Of a DNA stretch of 64,000 bases, positions 1 through 15,158 are shown piece after piece. Every line of letters begins with the position of its first letter. The first letter of the stretch is position 1. Source of the stretch: Cercis canadensis (Eukaryota > Streptophyta > Magnoliopsida > Fabales > Fabaceae); the NCBI GenBank assembly GCA_003255065.1, contig QAOA01004227.1, positions 46,588 to 110,587 of the forward strand, in the 5' to 3' direction. The translations under genes were made by a program, and so were the position numbers. Below the pieces are notes generated by a model, which ran no database searches, was not told the DNA's origin, and was given only the letters and a program-made list of their open reading frames with translations.

Positions 1-792
1 AGACCACACGTGCACAAGAAAGAAAACACAAGGAAGCAAATAAAGAAAGAAGACTTTCAAGGCTTCGGTCAAGGCATGAAGTGAAGGAAGAAGAAAATAT
101 TCTAGAGAGAGCAGGAACCCATTGTTGAGAGCTTTGCTCTTCTTGTTCCTCTCGGTCATCTTCTCATGCTTCAAGTTTCTCATTGTAAAATATCTACTCT
201 TTGAGAGAGTTTCTTCTTGGGGCTACAACAAAACACTTGGGTTTTGTATCTTGGATTTCTATGGGAGAAATCCATGAGCATGATCTCTAAAGTTAGAGAG
301 AGAGAGTTCATGGTGAGCTTGAGAAACAAAAACCATGGTTAAGCTTGGAGAAGCTTGGAAAAATAAACTTGTTGAGCTTGGAGAAGCTTGGACAAATAAA
401 CTTAATTTTGAGTTCTTGGTTAGCTTGAAACAAAAACCATGGATTTAAGCTTGGAGAAGCTTGGACAACTAAACTTGGATTCTAGTGGAACCTCAAGAAA
501 TTGAGAGAGTGGATGTAGGCGATTTGGCTGAACCACTATAATCTCTTGTGTCAAATTTCTTCTCCCTTTATCTCTTTAATTTTGAGCTATTTACACTTGT
601 GAATCTTCTCTATCTTCATCTCTGATTTCTCTGGATAACTTTCTGTTGTTGTTCTTTATGATGTGCTAAGTTATTCTGCTATATTCAAATCTGGCATATG
701 GCGTAGAACTAGTTTTTAAGAACTAGTTTGTAAGAACAAGTTCTTAAACAAATATGTGATTTGAATTCGTTTTTTATGAGCAATTTTTAACA
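1..792. other. Noncoding stretch with short imperfect repeats
   Basis: No gene is visible. Between about 320 and 480 a short unit containing AGCTTGGAGAAGCTTGGA recurs three times, spaced 35-75 bases apart, with AACAAAAACCATGG copies between the units. The left half is purine-rich, the right half pyrimidine-rich. It could be the leader or LTR of an unrecognised element. It ends at the N at 793. Confidence 0.4.
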
Positions 793-822
793 NCCCCTCC
801 CCCCCCCCCCCCCCCCCCCCTC
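793..822. other. Assembly join and poly-C tract
   Basis: A single N is followed by a run of C. This is probably a contig join at a homopolymer. Sequence to its right, from about 850, matches the flank of S-RLK C at 41.9 kb; sequence to its left does not. Confidence 0.6.
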
Positions 823-847
823 TAGGAGTATTTCCTGCAACTATCAT

Positions 848-1307
848 TGAGTACAAGTGATTGTGTCCCCCTCCAGTAGTAACATCCAAAATTGGCTCGT
901 GAACAAAGGCAAGGAAAATAGGCACCAAGCAGAGGTGCCAATACGGTGGTTGGTGGTTTATTTTCAAATACTGTGTGACTGAAATACAAAGGGAGGGGGA
1001 ATCTAGACAAAATTTCCAACAAAGTAAAATTCCAAATGAAGGCTAATTTAAGCAAGAGAGTGAAAGTAAATGGAGTATACATTGATGAAGGAACAATGTA
1101 ATTACTATAAGAATAATATCACAATTTAGATTCTCCTTCTTATAATGCAAAAAACTATTCAATCTGAAAAGAGCTACTTCTGTAAACAGAAACAAACACT
1201 TTTTCCATTCACAACATTGCTTTTCTTCTATTCTCCTCCTGTACTCATTACCTCTATAATTTATTTTCCTATCTTCCTTTTTGACTTTATCTCTGTACCA
1301 TTTATTT
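848..1307 (-). other. 3' flank of S-RLK A, shared with S-RLK C
   Basis: This stretch lies just downstream of the S-RLK A stop codon and matches 41855-42318, downstream of S-RLK C, with only scattered substitutions. Short open frames on both strands are not convincing genes. It probably holds the 3' UTR and polyadenylation region of the kinase genes and shows that the duplicated unit includes the downstream flank. Confidence 0.6.
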
Positions 1308-4989
<3,682 letters not shown>

Positions 4990-4990
4990 N
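4990..4990. other. Assembly join between S-RLK A and S-RLK B
   Basis: A single N joins the lectin-domain coding sequence of gene A directly to the intron/kinase-exon boundary of gene B (4991 onward matches 2497 onward). No natural gene has this order, so bases are missing here: the kinase exons of B and the 5' end of A. Confidence 0.8.
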
Positions 4991-7879
4991 ATTTTCCCTG
5001 CATTTTGACGTTTGTAAACTTACTGAGATATCTTTACAACCTTAGTAGTTTTTGATTTTTCTTATCTTATGAATTAATTATTAAATTACCTTATACACAG
5101 GTCCAAAACCCCCTTCCCCGATCTTGTTCATATTTGAGAAGTTATCAGTGGCAGTGGCAATTGTTGACAGATCAAACAATGGGAGATCCAGATCTTCCTC
5201 ATCATTATTTTGATCCCCTGCTATATTTTTGGAGTTCACTGGAGAAATGAGGAAAAGAGCTTCAGATTTTTTTTTCAAGCATGAGAAGGGTATTAGAACT
5301 CATTAACGTAGAAAAAAAAATTATAGACCATGATGTCAACTTCTGGATCATGTTTATAATTACAAATTCTAATGTAATGTATGAGAATTTGATATCATGT
5401 TCGAGCCACTCAGGCCAAAAAAAATTTACTGTGAAGTGAAGAATAAATGACAAATTATAACCTTTAAGATACTTAAATTTTATATGTAATGAAGTATTCT
5501 AAGTCCAACTAAGAGCTGCAAGAAAATATATAGAAGTATACACAGATATAAACCTATTCAAATCTGACATGTACATGTTTCCAATCGTAGTGGCTCTCAA
5601 GTAATATAACTCATATAAAGCTATCTCATCACAAAGGACTAAGAAGAACTAGAAAGTTCTACACCTTGTTTACTTTTGTTATGATGCCAAAGTTCGGTGA
5701 TGCAGGCTGAGTGACAAATCTAGAAATAATTCAATGGGGGCTAAACTAAAAATATATGAGAATCTCAAACATTTTTCTTAAGAGTTTTAGTAAAAAAAAT
5801 TGGAAGGTGGGGCACTTGCCCCACTTAAGATCCGTCATAAAATAGGTTGCAAATCAATAGGTATCATTTAAAATAACAAACTTCCAAATGTCTCGCTTAC
5901 TTAAATCAATTGTCTGCATTAACAAACTAAGTACTTTGATAAAATTTAATGAAACAAATTTATTCTACTTGCATGTTTGCATGTAGCTGTTCTTGCCATG
6001 GTAGTTTGTTGACAAAATGATCACATCTCCAATTGAAGAAATACGAAAATGAGATACAAGAAATTTTACCAATCATATTTCCGCGGACTTTGTAAATATA
6101 ATAGGACCCAAATAAAAGCATCCCAAAAATTGCAAAAATGATGGTAACAACTATTATTGTTAACTTCTTCTCTTGCCCATTTTCTGCCATTTCATGATTG
6201 AATTTGATCAATCAAAAAACAGTTGTTAAGATCACAGAATAAAGGAGAGAATTGAGATGTTCAAAGTAGAATGGATACTTGAGTTAGAAGAATAATTAGA
6301 GATTATTTGGCAAATAAGATCCTTACCTAATTCTGAAGCTGTCATTCGAATATATAGATCTTGTCCACCAGTTGAAAACCCTCTAACATCCATTAGATCT
6401 CCAAACCACATGACACAGCCACTACCTGTTCCTCTAATATCTGAATTTGTGTAGGCCATACAAGAACAATTTTTCAAGCATTTTATTTTGCATTCCTCTA
6501 GACCAATTATCTCATCCACCAAAGTATGTGTAGTTTCTGGCAATTTTAAGCCTTCAAATTTGATAAAACCATCTTTGCTCTTATCCATGCAGCTTAGTGG
6601 TTTATTCCTCACACATCCTTGTGACCAGTCGAATGAGTTCCATGCTTGTGGTGACTTAGGCTTGAACCCTTTTAAACATTTGCAAACAGTGTAGTCTGTA
6701 ATTATACAAGTTCCATAAACTCCACAGAGGCCATAATTATCACAGTAATCCGCTGGCATCGTAGTATAAGCCTTCCAAATTCTCTCTGCTTCTATCCACA
6801 CATAGCGCTGATGAACATAGGTGTTCTGGTTCAACACTGATCTTGTGGTTACAGACTTGTTCTTGAGGTAATATGTGTAGTAAACCTCATCCTTATTGGA
6901 GATGAACTTCAAATCATATAGTGGGTTAGTCACTAAAAGTGGCATACCACTTAAATGAACAAACAGTGAAGTCTGCAAGTATACAAGTTCCATAAACTCC
7001 ACAGAAGCCATAATTATCACAGTAATGCGCTGGCATCGTAGCATAAGCCTTCCAAATTCTCTGTGCTTCTATCCACACATAGCGCTGAACATAGGTGTTC
7101 TGGTTCAATACTGATCTTGTGATTACAGACTTGTTCTTGGGGTAATATGTGCAGTAAACCTCATCCTTATTGGAGATGAACTTCAAATCAAATAGTGGGT
7201 TAGGCACTAAAAGTGGCATACCACTTAAATGAAGCCCATTCCATGGTCCACTTCTAAAGTGCTTTTCAGATCCCTTCATCATATAAAATTCTGGATAACT
7301 AGTGAGCCTTATACTTGTAGAAAAATCTCCAGGAGCTGGATCATCTGGGCTCTTCCAACTTGTAAAATTCCTATTCAGACCAATTCTTAGGTCCCATCCA
7401 AACTTCATCCCTGGCAGGAATGTATCAGATGGATAATCAAAGCTTTGCCACAAATAGCTTTCTGGGTTTTCTTCATTCTCATCTCTTACCACCAAATTTC
7501 CAGAATCTAAAAGCTGGGCTACTGGGTTTCCTGCTTGTTTCTCAGAGGTTGTGTACCAAACAACAATGTTATTATGAGTGAGAACTAGATTGCCTGTGCT
7601 GTTGACTGTTAATATGCCGGAGGAATCATTGATAGGGCTGGCACGGTTTGCAACCCAAACAACAGTTTGAACAGGGATATTCTTGTACCAAATTCCCACA
7701 TAATGTTTCTTAGAAGTGCCAGGACTGAAGAAACCAAGTTCAAAAGTTTCTTTTTTGGAAACTATGGTCATCCCATCAGTTATGGAATGTGAGAGAGAAA
7801 TGGAATCAATTGCTAGGGAAACTTCGAGAGAAGGGACAAGTACATAAGCAATGATAGTTAGGAGGGAAAGAATTTCCAT
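4991..7879 (-). pseudogene. G-type lectin S-receptor-like kinase B, broken
   Basis: The coding start at 7879 (MEILSLLTIIAYVLVPSLEV) gives a signal peptide, then a lectin domain with VVWVANRASPI and an S-locus glycoprotein domain. Near 6960 the frame is lost in an out-of-frame internal duplication of about 274-277 bases and ends after about 317 codons. Beyond the break the second half of the ectodomain is open again (to about 6325), followed by a transmembrane exon (about 6180-6068) and a juxtamembrane/glycine-loop exon (about 5245-5095). Only the first bases of the next kinase exon remain before the N at 4990. The product as read would be a secreted lectin/S-domain fragment without a kinase. 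Introns are nearly identical to those of gene A, so the copies separated recently. Either a real pseudogene or a chimera of two collapsed copies. Confidence 0.8.
6683..7233 (-). repeat. Out-of-frame tandem duplication in S-RLK B
   Basis: The segment encoding LSGMPLLV through GVYGTCI appears twice, at 6683-6959 and 6960-7233, with several differences between the copies, including a missing histidine codon (YVHQRY versus YVQRY). The repeat length is not a multiple of three, so the reading frame ends shortly after the junction. Confidence 0.85.
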
Positions 7880-8232
7880 TGTTTTTGGACTGTAAGAAAT
7901 GGATAGAACTAGTGCCAGATAAGGCAGAATAAGCTGAGATTGTACATTGACTACTTGGGTCTTGTTTACTTGGACAAGTCAAATTCCCTATCTGAAAGTG
8001 TTTTTGGAGCTGAAGACTCTTTATGTATTAGGGTGGAAAAGGAATGTGAACTGTAGAAATCAATGACCATTGGGATAGAATGACAAAAAGCTTGGATTGG
8101 ACCTTAGCCAAAGGAAGTCAAGCACGTTTGCCTCCATCTAAATACTCACCACAGAACCATTTTAACGTCTACCTTGATGTTGTCCTTTCCAGCGCGTAGT
8201 CATGAGCACTACGCATCTATTTGAGATTTTTT
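7880..8232. other. Upstream region of S-RLK B
   Basis: Noncoding sequence 5' of the S-RLK B start codon. It should hold the promoter and 5' UTR. I see no TATA box I would defend. Confidence 0.4.
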
Positions 8233-8354
8233 AGGGGGTGCTATGCTACACCCCCTGATAATGACTTTCATGTCTTTTAATCAGCTTTTTGCAGTTTTTT
8301 GTTTAAAACACAGGTTGAGGAACCAGCTGCTCTAAGCCATTCATAGCACCCCCC
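8233..8354. mobile_element. MITE with GGGGGTGCTATG terminal repeats
   Basis: The element begins with GGGGGTGCTATG and ends with the inverted form CATAGCACCCCCC, about 120 bases apart. The internal part recurs in reverse orientation at about 45950-46060. No coding capacity, as expected for a MITE. No clear target duplication was identified. Confidence 0.65.
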
Positions 8355-9047
8355 ATGAAGATAACTCAGTGGCCGTTGGATGTATATCATTAACGGATCA
8401 GAAACGTTGATTAAAGCAATATCTACGGTTGGGCATATCTAATAGAGTTTGCGGTGAAATGACTTGCAAAGTATTTACTTACGTAAATTCAAACCACAGA
8501 ACCATTTTAACTTCTATCTTGATGTTGATCATTTCCAGCGCATAGTCATGAGCACTCATCTATTTAAGATTTTTTGATGTTGACATATGATTAACATTCA
8601 GGTATGTTGTAGACACCGTATTTTATTGGGACCTTTTTCAATTTGTTTGATCTTATTAAAAAAAACATTTTTACAAAGTGTGAAAAATTATTTTAGTTTA
8701 ACTTCCTTTTAATTTTATGTAAGTTTTTATTTATTCATTGTTAAGTACCTTTCAAAAAAAAAAACAAAATGAGCAAAAATAGGAATATGAGATAAACATC
8801 AAAGTAAGGATAGTATAACCCTAAATGAGTTATCACCATCTATTTTAAAATGAAGGGATGAGATGTCTTCTTAGCAAGACTAAAAGAGAAGTTGAAATAA
8901 AAAAATAAAATAAAACAAAAAACAAAAGAAAGAACAAAGGGGATAGTGGCGTACGGATGGAAGAGAATGAGTTAGAAAGAAAAGGAGAAAAAGAAAAAAA
9001 AAAAAAAAAAAGTTAGGTGAAAGCAAGTGAAAAAAAGAAATAAATAC

Positions 9048-9135
9048 GACTTATTTGCCACAAGAGGCAAAAGTATCACAACTGACAAGCACATGTCTAA
9101 CAATATTATTGGCTAAAAGGTTTGCTTCCTTTTTT
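9048..9135 (+). repeat. Dispersed repeat, copy 1 of 3
   Basis: Begins near ACTTATTTGCCACAAGAGGC. Related copies occur at about 16627-16815 (same orientation) and about 62010-62205 (inverted). This copy is the shortest and most diverged. Confidence 0.55.
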
Positions 9136-9148
9136 GGTTAACTGGATG

Positions 9149-9280
9149 AAGTAGTTTTCTGTTAAAATAAAAGTAACCTAATAGTTTCCTGTTAATTACA
9201 ACATTTACCCCCATAAAGTAGTTTTCTATTAATATAAAAGTAGCCTAGTAATTTTCTATTAATTACAACATTTACCCCGT
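9149..9280. repeat. Imperfect tandem duplication, about 70 bp
   Basis: The sequence from AGTAGTTTTCT to TTACAACATTTACCCC occurs twice in succession with small differences (TTAAAATAAAAGTAACC versus TTAATATAAAAGTAGCC). Noncoding. Confidence 0.7.
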
Positions 9281-10339
9281 AATTGTTTTTAGAAATCAAT
9301 AGATGATTTCCATTCAATTAAACTTAGTACTACATTAAAAAGATTCGACTCATTTTCATATAATTAGTGTCAAATTAAAAATGCTTTAATTTAATTTAAT
9401 TATTTTATTGAACTTGATTAGTGTTAAATAGAAAGAGGGAAGTATAATTTCATTTTATTCTATTTTTAATTGAACTTGATTTGAGACAAATTGACAACCC
9501 CTTATTCAATTTAATTAACTACTATCAAACATCATACAAGATAATATAATCATTTTAAGGCTAAAGCATGTCACAGATCTCAATAATGGCTTATAGTAGT
9601 ACCAAAAGGAGATTGTTTGTGGTGGAATTTAAATTTAAGCCTTACAAGCTAAGTAATTTGATTCTTACCAATTAAATCAACCTCCGTTGGCAAAACAATT
9701 TCAATTGATTATTCAAGACTATTAAACTACTTATAACCATTAAATTAATCTCAACTCACTCTTAAAAAATTAATCTCATGACTCAAATAGTTACATATGA
9801 CTATTAAAGTGATGTCAACTCATTCCTAAATTAATCTCATGACACAAATAACTACATATGACTAGTAAATTAATCTTAAGTCACATAAGCTCAATTACAT
9901 AGAATTATTTGAGACTATATTTTCCCTCAAACAATTAACCACTAATGAAGTTCAATAAAAGAATTTGATGAGTATTGGCTCTTGAGTGTTGACTCCTGAG
10001 CTATTACGACAATTTTATAAATTATACAATTAATATGGATATAAAATATTAAATTTTGTTTAGCCATAAAAATTATTAATTCCAAGAGAAATCACTAGTT
10101 GTGGTTTAGCGTGAGGGATTTGAGGAGATTAAGAATTCAAACCTCCATATCATCATATAACCTAAAGGTATTAAGCATGAGAATTCATAATATAAAACAT
10201 TTTCTAGCATGCCAACGTTACAAAAGAATTCTTTTATTAATGAATAAAGATGAAATTAAAATGGAGGTTCTCAGACTAAATTAATTCACCCAAAATGCTG
10301 GTTGCATAAAATAAAAGAGAGGTTTCTTAGATACTTTTA

Positions 10340-10525
10340 GTATTTATGTAATATGTCATACTACATAAGAATAGCTAATGTGTGAATGACATATGTACAA
10401 ATCAATTATTTTTAAGTTTGTTTGAGAAAATAAGATAAATTATATTTATATCCAATAAAATATGAATATTACTTGTGTTTGCTACATTATAGTAGTATGA
10501 CATATTCATATATTATCATAAAATT
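10340..10525. mobile_element. MITE with ATGTCATACTAC ends
   Basis: The ends carry inverted ATGTCATACTAC and GTAGTATGACAT, about 150 bases apart. A related copy is at about 26518-26710. AT-rich interior without coding capacity. Confidence 0.6.
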
Positions 10526-10528
10526 TCC

Positions 10529-11012
10529 TAAGGATTTATTTGGGAGTTAAAATTAAGGGAAAATGAGAGAAAAAAATAAGTAAATGTGTCAATCCTCTTG
10601 CTTGGGAGTTAAATATTAAAAAGGTGAAGGAAACCAAAGAGTAACCTCAAACCTCCACATTCATTTTTTCTTTCACTTTTGTGTTCCTTCAATTTGGGGG
10701 GTTTGGAAAGAAAAGATGAGTAATTTACTATTATACCTCTATTTATTTCTTTTAAAAAAATTTCAAACACTATTTAGATCATATTATTAAATTTTATATT
10801 AAATATATTTACTTTATAAATAAAAGATAAATTAATAAAATGATAAATTTTTATTTATTTATTTATTTTCTTTTTCTTTCTTTTAGTTCATTTTAATCAT
10901 TTAAATAAGAAAGAGAAACATTAATTTCTTTCCCTTTCTTTAATTTTTCTCTTTTTCTTCTTGTATTCTTCCTTTTTTTTTTTTTTCTTTCAACTCTCAA
11001 ACAAACCCTACA
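10529..11012. mobile_element. Non-autonomous element with inverted ends
   Basis: The left end contains GGATTTATTTGGGAGTTAAA; the right end, reverse-complemented, reads GTAGGGTTTGTTTGAGAGTT. These match imperfectly as terminal inverted repeats. The interior is AT-rich and noncoding. Class not assigned. Confidence 0.45.
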
Positions 11013-12584
11013 AGAGAGAAACAAGACCAAGAAAAGGAGGGGAAGTCACCGAGAAAGGAAGAAAAATATCACCTGGATCAAATGTGAATGAATTTCTCCA
11101 AACTATTTGAGGGTTTTGTATGAAATTCATTTTCTAACACTACCAAAGCAATTAATTTCATCAAATTATTTGATTTTCATCAATTTCTTTATAAGTTAAC
11201 ATTGGAAGTTATTGGATTGACCTAAAATCAGTTAAAATATTATAATTATTAAAAAAAAATAACTTTGTTGTATTACTAATAAGATATATTTATGTCTTTT
11301 ACAATTAATTTTGATCCCATTTCATAATGACTTCATTTCCATATAGCTACCAAAACTATAGAATGAAAATGGTCATTTTATTCCCATTCCAAATCTATAA
11401 TTTTCATTCCTTGTATCAAAACTGTGACATTAGTAAGTTGCAATCATTAACATATGGTTTATACAACTAAAACCAAAGGCATATACAAGATAAAAGGTTA
11501 GTGTTCTTTTAAAGGATATGACAATTATACAATAAAATCCTCTACTCTATTCTTCAACTTATCTCCTTTGTGTAAAACAAATTGTGCTGCAAAAGGGGCC
11601 GCTGTCCAGAAAATAAATTGTAATATACAGTGGGATACTCATCAAGCAACTGTCTAGGGAAGAAACACATACATCAATAATATACAAAGACCAAAATTTG
11701 AAAGCTTAACCATATTGTATACAAAAAGTAAAGTAATATAACAAATTATGTAATAAAATAATATTCATCATCCCAGATTCTCCAGAACTTGATACCTTCT
11801 CAGTAAGAGGTATTGAGTACAGTGTTATATTACCAGCAAAAAGAAAAACAAAAAAAGGAGGATAGCTCTACAAAAAAGCCAGCTCCAACTGTTCCCAGTA
11901 TAGCAGCCAGTGTTCCAGCAGTATTTGACATCCCTGGAACAAGAAATCAAGAATTACTCATTACACCTTATTCCAGAGTACAAAGACAAGGGTTTCCAGA
12001 GCACTTTTCTAATCAGGTTTTTGTATATATTTTACTCCCTTGTTTCTCCTCAGACACCATTACCAAATACCAAGTAGAAAAGGAGAAAATCATCAAATTG
12101 TTTCAAGCCTAATTTAAAGGGTTACCTTCTCATGTATTGTATATACCCATATTTAACGAGGAATACAAAGAAGGGAAGGGCATAGTCATGTTCTCTACAT
12201 CAACAAAGCAAGCTTGCAATAGCCATCTTTAGAGGACAAGACAGAAGCTATTCAATTTAGACTCTTCACTACTCAGAGGATATCCAAATAAAGACCATGG
12301 ACAATGGCTATCATTTTACATTTTCCTAAACCTTAGATAGAGATCACGTATTAGAGAGTACAAACCATTTTTCAACCGTATTTACTGATCAAAATGGACT
12401 AGATAGTGTCGTCAAATATGTGATTCAGAATGCCAACAAATGTACAATTCCCACACATGCATAAGATTCAAATGAAATCATACCATGTACACCAGAATAC
12501 TGTGGTGCAATCTCCTGTAATGGTGAAAGAAGTGAAGATTAGATTGGAACAAGAAGATTTCACTAACAGAATACTTATTCATCT

Positions 12585-12597
12585 TTTTTTTTTTTTN

Positions 12598-12654
<57 letters not shown>
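12585..12654. repeat. Poly-T/poly-A tract with an N
   Basis: A T run, a single N and about 57 A residues. It overlaps the splice-donor side of the SIGFFGPR exon of the transporter fragment. Open frames across it are only poly-lysine or poly-phenylalanine and are not genes. Confidence 0.8.
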
Positions 12655-12659
<5 letters not shown>

Positions 12660-13857
12660 AGGTTCACAAGAAAACCAGAGTGATCGAAAGATTTCGTCCC
12701 AAAGGCTAAAGTAAGCCAAGCAGAAGCAACTAATGGACTTTTTGCTGTCGCTAAACCAATGAGACATATTCTAGGACCAAAAAAACCAATGGACTGCAGT
12801 GGAGGTACAAAATAAGAATTATCCATATAAACTAATATACAGTGATAAAGAAAATGTAAGGGCTAAGAAAGGAAGATCCATGTGTTCAAAAAGACTTCTC
12901 ATTACTTTAAGCCTCTAACCGCAAGGACATGCAGGTGATAAACTACTCAATGTTCAACTAAGCATAAAAGATGGCAACTTAGAAAAGAAATTGGAAATTT
13001 GATGGAATACGAAACAAGGAAGATATTTTTGTGTAGCATGCCCAGGAATTCACCACCATACAGACAGAAATCTACTTTTCAATTAATAGAAAACAAAATA
13101 TCATAGCTTAAATTTTCAAGAATCCTTCTAGGTCATTAGATAAATTCATAGTATTACACTGTGATAATTATACAAGGATATCCCTCTCTTCTCTATATAT
13201 ATATTACATACCTGCATGATCTTGTGAGTCAAAGTGACACTTGTACCACTTTGTATTATCATATTTGACCACAAACCAGCAACGTAATTCATGACAGTCA
13301 TTAGAGCCCATGGAACAACACTAAACCATGTTGCATGTCTGAGATCAACATGGTATACCTGTAATGGAAAATCATCCATTTGTGGATTAGTAAGGGTTTA
13401 TTTTGACATATCTATTATTCAAGCTAGACTGTTTTAAAACTAAAGATGAAGCCTTACCATGTTGAAGTATAAGGGCATCCAAGAAAGAACAATAAAAAAT
13501 CCCTGAGAAATAGAAAAGAAATTGAAGTTAGAAGGGGAAAAGTATATGAATTTGCATGAAAAATAATTACAGCATTGCATGATGTTCGCCCCACAATGCT
13601 CATGGACAACCCATTTCTTTTGATATAAATACTTTGCTATGACAAATAAGGGTTTTGAGTCGTGTAAAATAACAGAACACAGAAATGAAAAGAATTTTGA
13701 TATATATATATATATATATATATATAATTGGAGTTGGAATAGAACACTAGGAATAGCACTAATAAAGCTGAAATAATTTATCTTCTTGCTTAAAAAAAAC
13801 TAAAACAGGAACATTGTATAAACAGATACTATGAAATGTGAATCATTACCCAGCTAT

Positions 13858-13948
13858 GCATGGCATTTGCAATAATTAGGGACCATGTTGGCAGCTTTGA
13901 AAGCATGGCATTTGCAATAATTAGGGACCATGTTGGCAGCTTTGAAAG
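13858..13948 (-). repeat. 45-bp in-frame exon duplication in transporter copy 1
   Basis: The unit encoding LSKLPTWSLIIANAM occurs twice in tandem, 15 codons each. Copy 2 of the block (about 50890-50945) has it once. The frame is kept. Confidence 0.85.
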
Positions 13949-14505
13949 CAAGTTCCTAAAAGGAAGGATCACATCAGTTTTCTTCGGTTTTGCCTCCATT
14001 GGAAAGGGTTTCTTCTATTAGGCTCAAGATTTTCCTAGGCGCTGCAGTACCTAGCGCCTCAGCGCTGCCAAGCCTCAAATCTCCTACAAATTTCAGCAAT
14101 CTCAGCACTTCAGCACCCATGTTCCTAGCGCCTGAGTGCCCATACCCAGCATGCCAAAGTCTGTTATGAAGTTCATTGAACATCTTCCCCCCTCATGCCA
14201 TCATTTTTATCCATAAGCCACTTGTGTTAATATAAACAATAGTGATATAACAATTGACCAAGTCCCTCATGAACTCACTGAACAAAAATGTCAAAAATTA
14301 TATGATTCCTTCAATGTTTCAAAATTAGTTATATAAAGGCTGCATTTACAAGTGAGAACTACCTATTTACTCAATTGAAAGCTCACTTACTTATTTTTAA
14401 TCGTGCCTAATCAGATTCGAGCCTCATATTTCAGTAATTTCAACCAATTCTTGTGCTTTTCTATTGCTTTTCCAAACTTTGCTTTTACTATAGCTTCCTC
14501 ATAGC

Positions 14506-14890
14506 AATATTGTAAAATATTGTAATTATTGTAATATTGTAAAAGTATAGATACATAGATCAATCAAAATATTGTAATTATTGAAAAGATACAATTATCT
14601 TTCAGTTTGTCCCTTTAACCTAATCAAAAGAAAAGCACAAGGATTTGGACACTGCAAAATTGGAACTTTATAGGGAAAGTTTCCGTAATCCTTGAATGCT
14701 AGTTTAACATGTCTGAATGTAATCTCCCTTTGGGGATATTCAATAAAATTGAAACAATAGTGAGAATTTGCAAACCCTGCATAGGGATAAATGGCACAAA
14801 CACGTTCTACTCTGTTCGATCTTTTTTCTATTTCTTTGTGTATGACAAAGATCAACTTCCCTTCCTCACTTGAGCTTGGTCTTATTTTAG
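14506..14890. other. Unassigned stretch with a short open frame
   Basis: Past the end of the duplicated block. A minus-strand frame at 14855-14595 encodes 86 residues including YPYAGFANSHYCFNFIEYPQ, which I do not recognise. Around 14508-14580 AATATTGTAA-like motifs are repeated. Possibly an exon remnant. Confidence 0.25.
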
Positions 14891-15158
14891 GGTATTGCTA
14901 TGCTACACTCTTTTGAGGGTGATTTATGTCACATCTAAGTAATTTATGTACTATTTTAGATCTAAACTATATCCTAATGACATAATTAACATAATTTAAT
15001 TTTTTAATAAATCAATTTTTGAGTATGCAAAAAAAATCTAATAAAATTTAAATTAGGCCAATTATGTCCGTACATTATAGCTTCGAACCAAAATAATACA
15101 AAAATCACTTAAATGTGACATAAATCACCTACAAGAAGGTGTAGCATAGTGACACCTC
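14891..15158. mobile_element. MITE with about 44-bp terminal inverted repeats
   Basis: The left end reads GGTATTGCTATGCTACACTC and continues to GATTTATGTCACAT. The right end, reverse-complemented, gives GGTGTCACTATGCTACACCT and again GATTTATGTCACAT. Length about 268 bases, noncoding. The GCTATGCTACAC core is shared with the MITE at 8233, suggesting related families. Confidence 0.75.

Larger units (their letters stand above)
8355..11511. other. AT-rich intergenic region
   Basis: No gene is visible. The stretch contains poly-A at 8996-9010, a dispersed repeat at about 9048-9135, a local duplication at 9149-9280, imperfect repeats of about 70 bases around 9700-9880, and two MITE-like elements listed separately. 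Short open frames (for example 10099-10284) lack any recognisable family. Confidence 0.5.
11870..13985 (-). pseudogene. PHT4-type anion transporter, 3' half, copy 1
   Basis: Membrane transporter of the PHT4/ANTR branch of the major facilitator superfamily (family known for phosphate transport in plastid or Golgi membranes). Exons in order: about 13985-13850 (PKKTDVILPFRNLLSKLPTW), about 13502-13457 (FFIVLSWMPLYFNM), 13358-13212 (VYHVDLRHATWFSVVPW ... TLTHKIMQ), 12794-12656 (SIGFFGPRICLIGLATAKSP ... GFLVNLQ), 12514-12484 (EIAPQYSGVHG), 11933 downward (GMSNTAGTLAAI). Visible splice sites are GT-AG. The 5' half is missing: homology stops near 13985, at the same point in both copies, so the truncation predates the duplication. 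The last exon runs into stop codons after the glycine-rich helix. Probably a non-functional fragment. Confidence 0.8.
11512..14505. repeat. Duplicated block, copy 1
   Basis: Collinear and very similar to 48479-50991 followed by 60173-60822; in the second copy the block is interrupted by the Gypsy element. Small differences include a longer TA microsatellite here (13701-13726 versus about 50750-50767) and a 45-base exon duplication found only here. The right end of the match is at about 14505/60822. Confidence 0.9.

Noticed and set aside
822-1082. 86-residue frame repeated at 41832-42091
   Set aside because: Conserved between copies only because the whole flank is duplicated. No family signature, and it lies in the likely 3' UTR of the kinases.
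12430-12826. Open frames across the poly-A/N tract
   Set aside because: They are low-complexity poly-Lys/poly-Phe readings. The real signal is the transporter exon beside them. The same holds for 49407-49876.
13974-14183. Frame with GDLRLGSAEALGTAAP
   Set aside because: Crosses GCGCC-rich repeat words. The copy at 60363-60097 reads into the Gypsy LTR. No recognised family.
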